Of a stretch of DNA of 64,000 nt, positions 50,553 through 59,356 are shown one piece after another (the first letter of the stretch is position 1; every line of letters begins with the position of its first letter). The position numbers and the translations under genes were made by a program. The stretch is from B16-G9 sp964400655. Its GTDB lineage: Bacteria; Bacteroidota; Bacteroidia; Bacteroidales; F082. The notes beneath the pieces are model-generated. The model saw only the letters and a program-made list of their open reading frames with translations. It searched no databases and was not told the origin of the DNA. The stretch lies in the NCBI GenBank assembly GCA_964400655.1, contig CAYNVN010000095.1, positions 29,619-93,618 of the forward strand. The letters run 5' to 3'.

Positions 50553-53057
50553 TCAAAAACCTGCAAGGCTCCCTATTTGATATACAAGAAATGAAACCAC
50601 CCATGCCATAACGGTGGTGTAACCTGCCAGAAACAGAGGCCATTTCCATTTTCCCGATTCGCTTTTTATGGCGGCAATAACCGCTACACAAGGAAAGTAA
50701 ATTAAAATGAACAACATAAACGAAAGGGCGATCAAAGGGGTAAAAACGGGCATTCCTTTTTTAGGTCCGCTGGAATAAACGGCCGTTTGCAGGCGTTTAA
50801 CCAAACCCTGTGACGATTCTTTATCGGGGTCGCCCTGGAACAATACGCTCATGGTGCTGATAACAACCTCTTTAGCCGCCGATCCCGCAACCAGACTAAC
50901 CCCCATTCGCCAGTCGAATCCCAGGGGTGCTATTACCGGTGTAATAAATTTACCTATTCTGCCTATGAAAGAGTTTTCCTGCATTAACAAATGTTTTTCC
51001 CGGTTTAGCGAATCGATTTTTTGATTGCGTAAAAGGGTTAGTTGTTTGTTACTGTCAGCCTGAATGTCTTCAAACTGTTTTGAAACCTGTTCGATTTTTG
51101 TATTGTATTCCTGCTCAATTTTCTTTCCTCTTGGAAAATAGCCCAGTACCCATATAATGATGGAAGCAATAAGAATGGTGGTTCCCATTTTACGTAAATA
51201 TTGCTCGCCTTTAAACCACGTTTGTTTCAGTACCGATTTTAGCGGCGGTACGCGGTAAGGCGGCAGTTCCATTACAAAGGGAATGGTATTAACCTTGAAC
51301 ATGGTTTTTTTCAAAATCCAGGCAACCAAACCGGCCAAAACGATTCCGAACAGATAAATGGCAAACAGCAGGGTTCCGCGATAGTCGTCGAAAAACGCCG
51401 AAAGAATCAGAATATACACCGGATACCGGGCGCTGCACGACATAAACGGGATGATGAGCATGGTTACCAAACGGTCGGATTTACTTTCGATGGTGCGGGT
51501 AGCCATAATGGCGGGCACATTACAACCGAAACCCATCAGCATGGGAATAAACGACTTGCCGTGAAGCCCCACCCTGTGCATCAGTTTGTCGACAATAAAT
51601 GCCACCCGTGCCATATAGCCCGAGGCTTCCATAAGTGTTATAAAAAAGAAAAGAATTAAAATATTGGGCAGGAATATGATAACACCACCCACCCCTTCGA
51701 TGATGCCGTCGGCAAGGGCATCTCTTATAATTCCTTCGGGTAAAATCATTTTTGCGGTTTCGCTCAGCCAGTCAACGCCGGCCTGAATCCACTGCATGGG
51801 ATAATCGCCAAGGTAAAAAGTGGCCTGAAAGGTGAGCCACATGGCAAACAAAAAGATGGGATAACTCAGTATTTTGCTGGTTACAATGGAATCGATAATG
51901 CGGCTTTGCGATATGCGCTTTATTTTGGAAGCCGGTTTATAGGTTTCGCGTAAAGCCCCTTCGATAAAACCGTATTTGGCATCGGTAATAACCGTTTCAA
52001 CCGGTTCGTTACGAAGTTTCGACAGGTTTTCCGATTCAATCCTGCTTACTTCCAGAATTTCATCGGCATTAACACATTTTTCTTTTACGCGTTTTATCTC
52101 TTCCTTATCCTGTTCTAACAGTTTAATGGCAATATACCGGGGCGAAATAACAGTGGTCAGGGCTTCGTTGCCGGGCCTCCGGATAAGTTCCTGAAGTTCT
52201 TTAATGATTCGTTCGGTATATTTTCCGTAGTTAATATGAATGTGACGCACATCTTTGTCGCGTCCTTCAAAAACATCAATAATCCGGTTAAAAAGTTTTC
52301 CGATACCCCGTCCCTTTGATGCCACAATGGGAACCATCGGGATACCAATCATTTTTCCGAGGCTTTCGTAATCAAAGCGGTCGCCTTTGGCAAGAAACTC
52401 ATCCCACATATTAAGCCCTACAACCACGCGCAGGTCCATATCAATAAGCTGGGTGGTAAGATAAAGATTGCGCTCGAGGTTTGAGGTGTCGATAACATTT
52501 AAAATAATATCGGGCACCTCTTCAATGATGTGAGAGCGGACAAAGAGTTCTTCGGGGGTGTAGCTGGTGATGGAATAGGTTCCGGGCAGGTCGGTTAAAA
52601 CAAAGGTATATCCCCTGTGAAAAAACTTTGCGGTGGCAGCTCCCACCGTAACCCCGCCGTAATTTCCGGTTTTTTCTTTGGAGTGCGAAGCAAAATTAAA
52701 AAGGGTGGTTTTGCCGCAATTGGGGTTTCCCACCAGCGCCACATTGATAACCTTTGAATGGCGGCCTCCGTTAATTACGGGAGTGTTTTCCGTTTCAATG
52801 GTTCCGGCAAACGCTTTAAGTCCGTTACCGTTCCCTTTTTTCGATACCTCTATTAAACGTGCTTCCTGCCTGCGCAACGATACATCGTACCCCATAATAT
52901 TGTATTCAATGGGGTCTTTTAACGGAGCATTTTTTACCACCGTAACCTCCTTGCCAACCACAAAACCCATCTCGATGATGCGCTTGCGGAAAGCACCGCT
53001 GCCTCTAACTTTGGTAATAATCGACTTTTCGCCGTTTTTTAAATCTGCCAGTGTCAT
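50553..53057 (-). CDS. feoB: FeoA-FeoB fusion, ferrous iron transporter
   Basis: Fe2+ importer in the inner membrane. Residues 1-75 are a FeoA SH3-like domain (TLADLKNGEKSIITKVRGSG, RRIIEMGF-like RKRIIEMGF, VSLRRQEARLIEV). The GTPase follows with G1 GNPNCGKT (110-117), GNYGGVTVG (G2 threonine region) and DLPGTYSI (G3). The C-terminal half has about eight helices with the FeoB gate segments LMGFGCNVPAIMATRT and GSAAKEVVISTM. A coiled region near 640-700 lies between the gates. At 834 residues it carries both functions in one chain, normal in Bacteroidota. Confidence 0.97.
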   Translation of the reverse strand: MTLADLKNGEKSIITKVRGSGAFRKRIIEMGFVVGKEVTVVKNAPLKDPIEYNIMGYDVSLRRQEARLIEVSKKGNGNGLKAFAGTIETENTPVINGGRHSKVINVALVGNPNCGKTTLFNFASHSKEKTGNYGGVTVGAATAKFFHRGYTFVLTDLPGTYSITSYTPEELFVRSHIIEEVPDIILNVIDTSNLERNLYLTTQLIDMDLRVVVGLNMWDEFLAKGDRFDYESLGKMIGIPMVPIVASKGRGIGKLFNRIIDVFEGRDKDVRHIHINYGKYTERIIKELQELIRRPGNEALTTVISPRYIAIKLLEQDKEEIKRVKEKCVNADEILEVSRIESENLSKLRNEPVETVITDAKYGFIEGALRETYKPASKIKRISQSRIIDSIVTSKILSYPIFLFAMWLTFQATFYLGDYPMQWIQAGVDWLSETAKMILPEGIIRDALADGIIEGVGGVIIFLPNILILFFFITLMEASGYMARVAFIVDKLMHRVGLHGKSFIPMLMGFGCNVPAIMATRTIESKSDRLVTMLIIPFMSCSARYPVYILILSAFFDDYRGTLLFAIYLFGIVLAGLVAWILKKTMFKVNTIPFVMELPPYRVPPLKSVLKQTWFKGEQYLRKMGTTILIASIIIWVLGYFPRGKKIEQEYNTKIEQVSKQFEDIQADSNKQLTLLRNQKIDSLNREKHLLMQENSFIGRIGKFITPVIAPLGFDWRMGVSLVAGSAAKEVVISTMSVLFQGDPDKESSQGLVKRLQTAVYSSGPKKGMPVFTPLIALSFMLFILIYFPCVAVIAAIKSESGKWKWPLFLAGYTTVMAWVVSFLVYQIGSLAGF

Positions 53058-53125
53058 TTCGCTGCAAAGTAAGCAAAGTTTAAGTAAATAGTTGCTACCT
53101 AAGTGTGGGTATAATTTTGATTGTT

Positions 53126-53133
53126 TACTTTTG
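53126..53133 (+). promoter_or_regulatory. -7 box of the TolB-like gene
   Basis: TACTTTTG, 14 bp before the ATG at 53148. No TTG is seen at the right distance. The leader is very short. Confidence 0.4.
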
Positions 53134-53147
53134 GCACCTGAAGCATT

Positions 53148-54053
53148 ATGAGAAAGGTTAAAATTGTAATATCTGTTTTGTTAATCGCTGTTTTTGTGGC
53201 ATTAAACGGCAGCTGTTTGGTTGCCCGGGAGCTGAATGCCGACAGTGTATTCAGAATAAAAATGAAAAACAGCGATGAACTTTATCCGGCATGGTCGGCC
53301 GACGGAACGCGGCTGGTGTTTCAAAGCAACAGATATGGAAACAATGATATTTTTTTGTACGATTTTTTAAAGGATACGGTTTTACGGTTGACAAACGGAA
53401 AAGCCGATGAACAACATCCGGTTTTTATGCCTGAAAGCAACAGCGTTGCTTTCGATTCGCGGATTGGCAATAAGGTTTACCTTTTTAAAATTGATACGGT
53501 AACAGGCCGGAAGGATGTGCTGTTTACAAGAAAACTATTTTGCGAAGCACCCTCTTTTTCGCCATCGGGCAGGCTGGTGGTGTTTAAAGGATACGACCGG
53601 AACTCGGAAACATGGCAAATATTCAGTTACGATTTTGTTTACGATAACCTGAACCGGCTTACGCATTATACCGGAAAAAAGGTTTCCGCTCCGGTATTTT
53701 CTCCCAACGGAAAGGTAATTCTTTTCGGGCTGCAGGATAAAGAGCCTCCCTATAAACGGTCGATGGAGGAAATCAACTGGTATGGTGAGCGGGTTTGTCA
53801 TCTGGATTCGGTGCAGGGCAGTAGTTATTGCTGGTCTGATGCGGGTTTCAGAATTATTTATAGCGATAAGCAACCCGATTCGGTTTTCAGGCTGCTATCG
53901 GTGCGCAGCGACGGGACTTCAACATATATATTGCTGGATGACCGTTTTCCCAAATTTTCACCGGCACTATCACCCGACGGCAGTAAGCTGGCCGTTGCCG
54001 TAAAATTTGAGAATGATTTTGATATTGTTATCATCAAGGTTACAGATGAATAA
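53148..54053 (+). CDS. TolB-like beta-propeller exported protein
   Basis: A 301-residue exported protein with a hydrophobic leader (about 5-26, before ARELNADS). The remainder has WD40/TolB-like blades: ELYPAWSADGTRLVFQSNRY, QHPVFMPESNSVAFDSR, APSFSPSGRLVVFKGYD, APVFSPNGKVILFG and SPALSPDGSKLAVAVKF. That gives five or six blades, fewer than the usual TolB domain, and there is no TolB N-terminal domain. The function is unknown; it could be a scaffold in the periplasm. smpB follows in the same direction 44 bp away, with its own -7 box. Confidence 0.75.
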   Translation: MRKVKIVISVLLIAVFVALNGSCLVARELNADSVFRIKMKNSDELYPAWSADGTRLVFQSNRYGNNDIFLYDFLKDTVLRLTNGKADEQHPVFMPESNSVAFDSRIGNKVYLFKIDTVTGRKDVLFTRKLFCEAPSFSPSGRLVVFKGYDRNSETWQIFSYDFVYDNLNRLTHYTGKKVSAPVFSPNGKVILFGLQDKEPPYKRSMEEINWYGERVCHLDSVQGSSYCWSDAGFRIIYSDKQPDSVFRLLSVRSDGTSTYILLDDRFPKFSPALSPDGSKLAVAVKFENDFDIVIIKVTDE

Positions 54054-54058
54054 TTAAT

Positions 54059-54066
54059 TACCTTTG
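54059..54066 (+). promoter_or_regulatory. -7 box of smpB
   Basis: TACCTTTG, 31 bp before the smpB ATG, in the short spacer after the TolB-like gene. The -33 element is not evident. Confidence 0.4.
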
Positions 54067-54097
54067 CAGCCCCGTTTTTAACCCGTTAGTAGTATCG

Positions 54098-54547
54098 ATG
54101 GCAAACAATATCAAAATAAAAAACAAGCGTGCTTCACACGAGTATTTTTTTCTGGAAAAATACATCGCGGGGATTGTTTTAACCGGTACCGAAATTAAAT
54201 CGATACGAGCCGGAAAAGCAAGTTTGGCAGATGCCTATTGCACTTTTGAAGAGAATGAATTGTTTATTGTGGGGATGCACATTGCCGAGTATTCGTACGG
54301 AACATACAACAATCATTTCCCCAAGCGGGTACGGAAACTGTTGCTGACTGCGCGTGAGCTTAAAAAGCTGAAAAATAAGGTTAAGGATAAAGGATTAACC
54401 ATTATTCCCATTACCTTGTTTATAAACGACCGCGGACTGGCCAAGCTTGAAATAGCCCTTGCCAAAGGAAAACATTTTTACGACAAGCGTGAGGATTTGA
54501 AAAAGAAAGACAGTCAGCGCGAAATCGACCGCCATTTAAAAAGATAG
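54098..54547 (+). CDS. smpB: SsrA-binding protein SmpB
   Basis: Binds tmRNA and delivers it to stalled ribosomes for trans-translation. It shows the normal start IKIKNKRASHEYFFLEKYIAG, then GIVLTGTEIKSIRAGKASLADAY (in parts: GTEIKSIRAGKASLADAY), HFPKRVRKLLL and the basic C-terminal tail KGKHFYDKREDLKKKDSQR. Length of 149 residues is typical. The tmRNA gene (ssrA) is not in the window. It is convergent with sufT, with only 14 bp between stops, where a short hairpin (54555-54573) may end both transcripts. Confidence 0.97.
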   Translation: MANNIKIKNKRASHEYFFLEKYIAGIVLTGTEIKSIRAGKASLADAYCTFEENELFIVGMHIAEYSYGTYNNHFPKRVRKLLLTARELKKLKNKVKDKGLTIIPITLFINDRGLAKLEIALAKGKHFYDKREDLKKKDSQREIDRHLKR

Positions 54548-54561
54548 GGTAACCGGATTGT

Positions 54562-54882
54562 TTACAACAATCCCAGTTCCAGTTTTGCCTCTTCCGAAAT
54601 CATCTCCTGATTCCATGGAGGGTCGAAGGTTATTTCCACTTCGGCACCACGAACTCCTTTTACATCCAGCACCGATTCCTTTACCTCCTGGGGCAAACTT
54701 TCGGCTACGGGACAGTTGGGAGCAGTAAGGGTCATGGTTACTTTTACCGTGCCGTCATCTTTAACATCAACATCATAAATAAGCCCCAGTTCCCAAATGT
54801 TTACCGGAATTTCAGGGTCGTAAATATTTTTTAAGGCTATGCGGATGTTATCCTGAATCTCTTTTTTCTCTTCGTGTGTCAT
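54562..54882 (-). CDS. sufT: SufT, MIP18-family Fe-S assembly protein
   Basis: A 106-residue DUF59/MIP18 protein. The conserved segment is VTMTLTAPNCPVAESLPQ, with the reactive cysteine in NCP; the N-terminal helix has NIYDPEIPVNIWELGLIYDV and the C-terminal EITFDPPW closes the fold. In other bacteria SufT supports Fe-S maturation. It is last in the suf group, starting 3 bp after the sufE stop. Its convergence with smpB marks the group's end. Confidence 0.9.
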   Translation of the reverse strand: MTHEEKKEIQDNIRIALKNIYDPEIPVNIWELGLIYDVDVKDDGTVKVTMTLTAPNCPVAESLPQEVKESVLDVKGVRGAEVEITFDPPWNQEMISEEAKLELGLL

Positions 54883-54885
54883 GGT

Positions 54886-55314
54886 TTATGAATTGGATTC
54901 TTTTAGTTTGAATGCACGTGCGTAAAGTTGTATTTGTTTGATCATGGAAACAAGGCCGTTGGAACGGGTGGGCGAGAGGTGTTCTTTAAGCCCTATCTCT
55001 TCTAAAAAGCCGGTTCCGGCGTTTAATATTTCGTCGGGTGTGTGCCCCGAAAAGGCTTTTATCAGTAAGCTGACAATACCTTTGGTTATAACGGCATCGC
55101 TATCGGCACTAAAGTAAATTTTCCCGTCTTTTAATTCGGCATGGAGCCAAACCCTCGACTGGCATCCTGAGATAAGATGTTGCGGATCTTTGTATTTTTC
55201 ATCAATGGCAGGGAGTTCTTTTCCAAGTTCGATGAGGTAGGAATATTTATCCATCCAGTCATCGAACATGGAAAACTCCTCAATAATTGATTGTTGTTTC
55301 TCCTGTATGGTCAT
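54886..55314 (-). CDS. sufE: SufE-family sulfur acceptor
   Basis: A 142-residue protein that takes persulfide sulfur from SufS. The acceptor is C51 in HLISGCQSRVWLHAEL. MFDDWMDKYSYLIELGKELP at the start and FSGHTPDEILNAG are normal for the family, and SPTRSNGLVSMIKQI closes it. Length is typical. It is 22 bp after the HPF-like gene and 3 bp before sufT. Thus the sulfur partner lies in the same cluster as SufS, as expected. Confidence 0.95.
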   Translation of the reverse strand: MTIQEKQQSIIEEFSMFDDWMDKYSYLIELGKELPAIDEKYKDPQHLISGCQSRVWLHAELKDGKIYFSADSDAVITKGIVSLLIKAFSGHTPDEILNAGTGFLEEIGLKEHLSPTRSNGLVSMIKQIQLYARAFKLKESNS

Positions 55315-55336
55315 TGCGTTAATAACGGTTCTTGTT

Positions 55337-55669
55337 TTATCGTTTCCGTTTGTAAAGATAGTCTTTACGCTCCAGCTCTTTTTGTCTTTTTACTTCGGTG
55401 ATAAACTGTTTAAGCATTTTGGTAACAGCTGCCAATACATCTTTACTTTCTTCAACGTGCAGCACCTTTTTGCTTTTCATGTTTAACGAAGCGCTTACTT
55501 TATAAATGTCACCGTCTTTGTTTACAATGATCTCCAACGTAAGGTCTTTTTCATATTTTTTAAAATATTCATCCAGATAATCTCTTTTTTCGTTGCATAT
55601 CTGAGTGAACTGTTCCTTCAGCGTTTCATTGGGAAGTTCTTTTATGTTTTTAATTTCAAGTTTTACCAT
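55337..55669 (-). CDS. HPF/RaiA-like small protein inside the suf cluster
   Basis: A 110-residue basic protein. The order of strands and helices, with VSASLNMKSKKVLHVEESKD followed by a helix AVTKMLKQFITEVKRQKEL, resembles hibernation-promoting factor/RaiA proteins that bind the ribosome decoding centre. The match is by pattern only; the first strand is hard to place. It sits between sufS and sufE, 92 bp after the former. A weak promoter (TTG at 55710-55712, 17 bp, TAACTTTT at 55685-55692) may precede it. If real, it links ribosome hibernation with Fe-S assembly, but this is inference. Confidence 0.6.
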   Translation of the reverse strand: MVKLEIKNIKELPNETLKEQFTQICNEKRDYLDEYFKKYEKDLTLEIIVNKDGDIYKVSASLNMKSKKVLHVEESKDVLAAVTKMLKQFITEVKRQKELERKDYLYKRKR

Positions 55670-55761
55670 AATTTTGTTTTTTTTAAAAGTTAATATGCAG
55701 AGGTGTAATCAAATCGTGAGCCATTTATAAACAGGTGTCAATTTAGCAGGAAATATTTGTG

Positions 55762-56979
55762 TTATTTTAACATTTTGACAATTTTGGTTAATGCTTCTGA
55801 AAAAGCATCTATTTCTTCAAAGGTGTTGTACATGGCAAAGGAGGCTCTTACCGTGCCCGGAAGTCCGAGAAAATCAATCAGGGGTTGTGCACAGTGATGC
55901 CCTGTTCTGACAGCAACGCCTGTTTTGTCAAGCAACATGCCTATATCGTACGGATGGGTCCCGTCAACCACAAACGAGAGAGCACCTGCTTTTTCGGCGG
56001 CTGTCCCAATAATTCTCACTCCTTCTGTTTCCGATATTTTTTCTTCGGCATATTTTAACAATTCCTTTTCGTGTTGTGCAATGGCATCAATTCCCGTTTC
56101 GTTGATGTATCGTAACGCGGCTTCAAGACCCAAAACGCCTGCCACGTTGGGGGTTCCCGCTTCGTATTTGTAAGGAAGCTCGTTAAATGTGGATTTTTCA
56201 AAAGTGACGGTTTCAATCATTTCGCCGCCAAACTGGTAGGGAGGAAGGCGGCGCATCCAGTTATACCTTGCATAAAGAACCCCGGTTCCCATGGGAGCAT
56301 AGGCTTTATGACCCGAAAAAACATAAAAGTCGCAATCCAAATCCTGAACATCTACTTTTGTGTGGGCAATGGCCTGTGCCCCGTCGAGCAATACCGGTAC
56401 CCCTTTATCTTTTGCAATTTTGATGATTTCCTTAACCGGGTTAACTGTTCCCAGTACATTGGAAACGTGGGTCAGGGCAAGGAGTTTGGTATAAGGATTC
56501 ATCATTTTCGACAGAAACTCCATATCCAGTTCGCCGTTGCGCTCAATGGGAACAATTTTTAAGCGGGCACCGCGTTCTTCGCAAAGTTGTTGCCACGGCA
56601 CAAAGTTGGAGTGGTGTTCCATGGCTGTAACCAAAATTTCATCACCCTTAACAATCCATGGTTTCAGGGCTGTTGCCAACAGGTTAATCGATTCGGTAGT
56701 GCCTTTTGTAAAAATAATCTCTTTGGTCTCTTCGGCATTGATGAAACGGCGGATGTATTCGCGTGAACCTTCAAACAGGTTGGTGGCTTCCTGACTTAAT
56801 GTATGAACACCCCGGTGAACATTGCTGTTCTCTTCGAGATAATATTTGCCGATTCTGTCAATTACCTGTTTCGGTTTTTGTGTGGTGGCACCGTTATCAA
56901 AATAAACCAAAGGTTTTCCGTTAACTTCCTTCTGAAGAATGGGAAAGTCGGAACGTATTTTATTGATATTGTATGTCAT
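55762..56979 (-). CDS. sufS: cysteine desulfurase SufS
   Basis: PLP enzyme that supplies persulfide for Fe-S cluster synthesis. The PLP lysine is K225 in FSGHKAYAPMGTG, and the persulfide cysteine is C363 in VRTGHHCAQPLIDF. YFDNGATTQKPKQVID near residue 27 is the usual start of the fold. Length is 405 residues from the ATG at 56979; the frame runs 12 codons further, but a -7 box (TATCTTTG, 57013-57020) lies just upstream. sufD precedes it by about 65 bp. Confidence 0.96.
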   Translation of the reverse strand: MTYNINKIRSDFPILQKEVNGKPLVYFDNGATTQKPKQVIDRIGKYYLEENSNVHRGVHTLSQEATNLFEGSREYIRRFINAEETKEIIFTKGTTESINLLATALKPWIVKGDEILVTAMEHHSNFVPWQQLCEERGARLKIVPIERNGELDMEFLSKMMNPYTKLLALTHVSNVLGTVNPVKEIIKIAKDKGVPVLLDGAQAIAHTKVDVQDLDCDFYVFSGHKAYAPMGTGVLYARYNWMRRLPPYQFGGEMIETVTFEKSTFNELPYKYEAGTPNVAGVLGLEAALRYINETGIDAIAQHEKELLKYAEEKISETEGVRIIGTAAEKAGALSFVVDGTHPYDIGMLLDKTGVAVRTGHHCAQPLIDFLGLPGTVRASFAMYNTFEEIDAFSEALTKIVKMLK

Positions 56980-57012
56980 GGTTGTTGTTTTACCCGCTGT
57001 AATAATAAGGTG

Positions 57013-57020
57013 CAAAGATA
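57013..57020 (-). promoter_or_regulatory. internal -7 box between sufD and sufS
   Basis: TATCTTTG on the minus strand, 33 bp before the sufS ATG, inside the sufD-sufS gap. It suggests a second promoter that allows sufS, the HPF-like gene, sufE and sufT to be expressed apart from sufBCD. No TTG is found at the expected distance. Confidence 0.4.
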
Positions 57021-57045
57021 AGTTAAACGCAGCGACCGGTTATTT

Positions 57046-58458
57046 TTAAATTTTACTCAAATCAATATCAAACTCAATGGGTTTGTCGGGTACGGTGCAG
57101 TGCAACACACATCTGTCGCAAATGGAAAGCTCACCGCGTAGCCGTTTTTTAACCATGTCGTCGATGTTGGTTTTGAGGGTTTCTATTTTAATGTTGTCGG
57201 TAATTTCGGCGGCAAAAGCAAACATTAGCAACATACGGGCATCGTCGAAGGGGATTCCGCGCTGCATCAAATAAAACAAGGCTTCGTTGTCGATTTGTCC
57301 AACGGTTGCTCCGTGGCTGCACTGAACGTCGTCGGCATAAATTTCCAAAAACGGCATGGTGTTGATTTTTGCCGATGAGGTCATTAAAATATTATTGTTA
57401 CGCTGGAATGCGTTGGTTTTTTGTGCATCGCGGGCCACGTAAATATATCCGTTAAAAACACCCCTTGCCTGGTTGTCGAGTATTCCTTTAAAAAGCTCGC
57501 TGCTGTTACAGTGCGGTGCGTTATGGTTTACATAAACCTGATTATCGATATGCTGCTTTTTATCCATCAGGTAAAGCCCGTTTAAACGGGCATCGGCACC
57601 CGTGCCGTTTAGGTTAACATGCAGCTCGTTACGAATTAATCCGCCGTTAAAACTCAACACATTTACCTTTAGTCGGCTATCGCGCTCCATATTAAAGAAA
57701 GAGTTGTTTATAAGTGCTGTTTCGTCGTTAATGTTTTGCAGTTTATAAAGGTCGAGGGTGGCATTTTCGCCAATATGAATTTCCGTTAGTGTGTTGATAA
57801 AGCTGTCGTCGTGGTTGATGGAATCGTCGCAATGCAGAAAGGTAAAGCTGCTGTTTTTTCCCAGAATAATAAGGTTTCGGGTATTAAGCATCAATCCGCG
57901 TTTATTAACCAGCTTGATAAGCTGAACCGGTTTTTCCACAACAACATTATCCGGAATGTAGATAAAAACTCCGTCTTCCGCAATGGCGGTATTGATGGCT
58001 GTTAGGCCGTTGGTTGCGGTTTCGGCGATTTCACCGTAATACTTTTCAAAATATTCGGGATATTGGATTTTTGCCTTTGCCAGACTTCCTATTATTACAC
58101 CGTTTTCAAGCTTTTGCAGACTCAATGTTTCGGGACTGTAATAATGGCCGTTAAGAACGGAAACCACATTTGAGTCAAATCCCTGAACCGTGCATTCAAA
58201 AATATCGTTTACCTCTTTGGTAAAAACTTCGGGGCCCGTTTCGGGATTAAAAGTTTTTTGATACCAGTCCGACATATCGGTGTTGCGCCATTTTTCCAGT
58301 TTTTTATCCGGCAGACCGCTTTTGCGAAACAGCTCCAATGCTTTTTGCTTTATATCCGGTACTCTGCCGCTCTTTTCTTCTGTTTGGGAAACCGTATTTT
58401 TTTCGGCATACTGAAGAAGAATTTTTTCCAGAGGAGATATTGTTCTTTCCGATTTCAT
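57046..58458 (-). CDS. sufD: Fe-S assembly protein SufD
   Basis: A 470-residue scaffold subunit that forms the SufBC2D complex. The middle region consists of a long right-handed beta-helix, and the C-terminal part has the conserved QRGIPFDDARMLLMFAFAAE and SHGATVGQIDNEALFYL segments shared with SufB. It lacks the long N-terminal part of SufB. It starts 11 bp after sufC. SufD is thought to assist iron entry to the scaffold. Confidence 0.95.
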   Translation of the reverse strand: MKSERTISPLEKILLQYAEKNTVSQTEEKSGRVPDIKQKALELFRKSGLPDKKLEKWRNTDMSDWYQKTFNPETGPEVFTKEVNDIFECTVQGFDSNVVSVLNGHYYSPETLSLQKLENGVIIGSLAKAKIQYPEYFEKYYGEIAETATNGLTAINTAIAEDGVFIYIPDNVVVEKPVQLIKLVNKRGLMLNTRNLIILGKNSSFTFLHCDDSINHDDSFINTLTEIHIGENATLDLYKLQNINDETALINNSFFNMERDSRLKVNVLSFNGGLIRNELHVNLNGTGADARLNGLYLMDKKQHIDNQVYVNHNAPHCNSSELFKGILDNQARGVFNGYIYVARDAQKTNAFQRNNNILMTSSAKINTMPFLEIYADDVQCSHGATVGQIDNEALFYLMQRGIPFDDARMLLMFAFAAEITDNIKIETLKTNIDDMVKKRLRGELSICDRCVLHCTVPDKPIEFDIDLSKI

Positions 58459-58469
58459 AGTATTAATCT

Positions 58470-59228
58470 TTACTCTTCTCCATAAAGTTCTTTTACCCAG
58501 TCGTATCCGTTCTCTTCAAGCTCAAGGGCAAGCCCTTTTCCGCCCGATTTTACAATTTTCCCCTTGTACATTACATGCACAAAGTCGGGAACAATGTAAT
58601 CGAGCAGCCGCTGATAGTGGGTAATAACAATAAATGCGTTGTTGTCCGATTTTAACGTATTTACTCCTTTGGCCACCACTTTAAGGGCATCAATATCCAG
58701 TCCGGAATCGGTTTCGTCAAGAATGGCAAGGGTAGGTTCCAGCATGGCCATCTGGAAGATTTCATTTTTTTTCTTTTCTCCACCCGAAAAGCCTTCGTTA
58801 ACCGAGCGGTTGGTGAGTTTGGCGGTAATTTCCACCAGTTTCTTTTTCTCTTCCATCATTTTCAGAAACTCACCGGCTTTCATTTGCGGCTGACCAAGGT
58901 AGTTGCGTTTGGCATTAAGCGCCGTGCGCATAAAGTTGGTCATGCTTACTCCCGGAATTTCTACCGGATATTGAAAACTGAGAAAAACCCCCTCGTTTGC
59001 CCGCTTGTCGGGTGTCCAGTCGTTAATTACCTGTCCCTTATAAATAATTTCACCTTTGGTTATTTGGTAGCCTTCGCGTCCGGTGATGGCAGCGGCCAGG
59101 GTACTTTTTCCGGTTCCGTTGGGGCCCATGATGGCATGAATTTCTCCCTCGTTTACCTGAAGATTAAATCCCTTTAAAATTTCTTTGCCGTTTATGGCAA
59201 CATGAAGATTTTTTATGTTTAAAAGCAT
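58470..59228 (-). CDS. sufC: Fe-S assembly ATPase SufC
   Basis: ABC-type ATPase of the SufBCD complex, not a transporter. Walker A is GPNGTGKSTLAAAITGRE, the signature is FSGGEKKKNEIFQM, and Walker B is LAILDETDSGLDIDALK. Length is 252 residues from the ATG at 59228; a frame extends to 59327 through repeat-like sequence and is not credible. The 128 bp between sufB and sufC contain repeat DNA, unusual inside this operon. sufD follows at once. Confidence 0.96.
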   Translation of the reverse strand: MLLNIKNLHVAINGKEILKGFNLQVNEGEIHAIMGPNGTGKSTLAAAITGREGYQITKGEIIYKGQVINDWTPDKRANEGVFLSFQYPVEIPGVSMTNFMRTALNAKRNYLGQPQMKAGEFLKMMEEKKKLVEITAKLTNRSVNEGFSGGEKKKNEIFQMAMLEPTLAILDETDSGLDIDALKVVAKGVNTLKSDNNAFIVITHYQRLLDYIVPDFVHVMYKGKIVKSGGKGLALELEENGYDWVKELYGEE

Positions 59229-59356
59229 GATACTTATTTGTTTTATCGGTTGTTGTTTTATATTAAGTTTGGAGTGCCCGGAGTGCCTGGATATTTGAGT
59301 TTTGAGCCGTGTTTTAATTTTAAGCATCTCAAACCGCAGGCACTTTAAATGCTTCT
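59229..59356. repeat. dispersed-repeat insertion between sufB and sufC
   Basis: This 128-bp spacer carries GTTTGGAGTGCC (59267-59278) and related TGCCCGGAGTGCCTGG words that recur in the spacers at 44.6 and 61.6-61.8 kb. No promoter box is clear. It breaks the usual tight sufB-sufC spacing but adds no gene. Confidence 0.65.

Noticed and set aside
54555..54573. Hairpin between smpB and sufT as a strong terminator
   Set aside because: The 8-bp stem is real, but no T-run follows on either strand, so I mention it only with smpB.
59229..59327. N-terminal extension of SufC
   Set aside because: It would be translated from the dispersed repeat; SufC normally starts where the ATG at 59228 places it.
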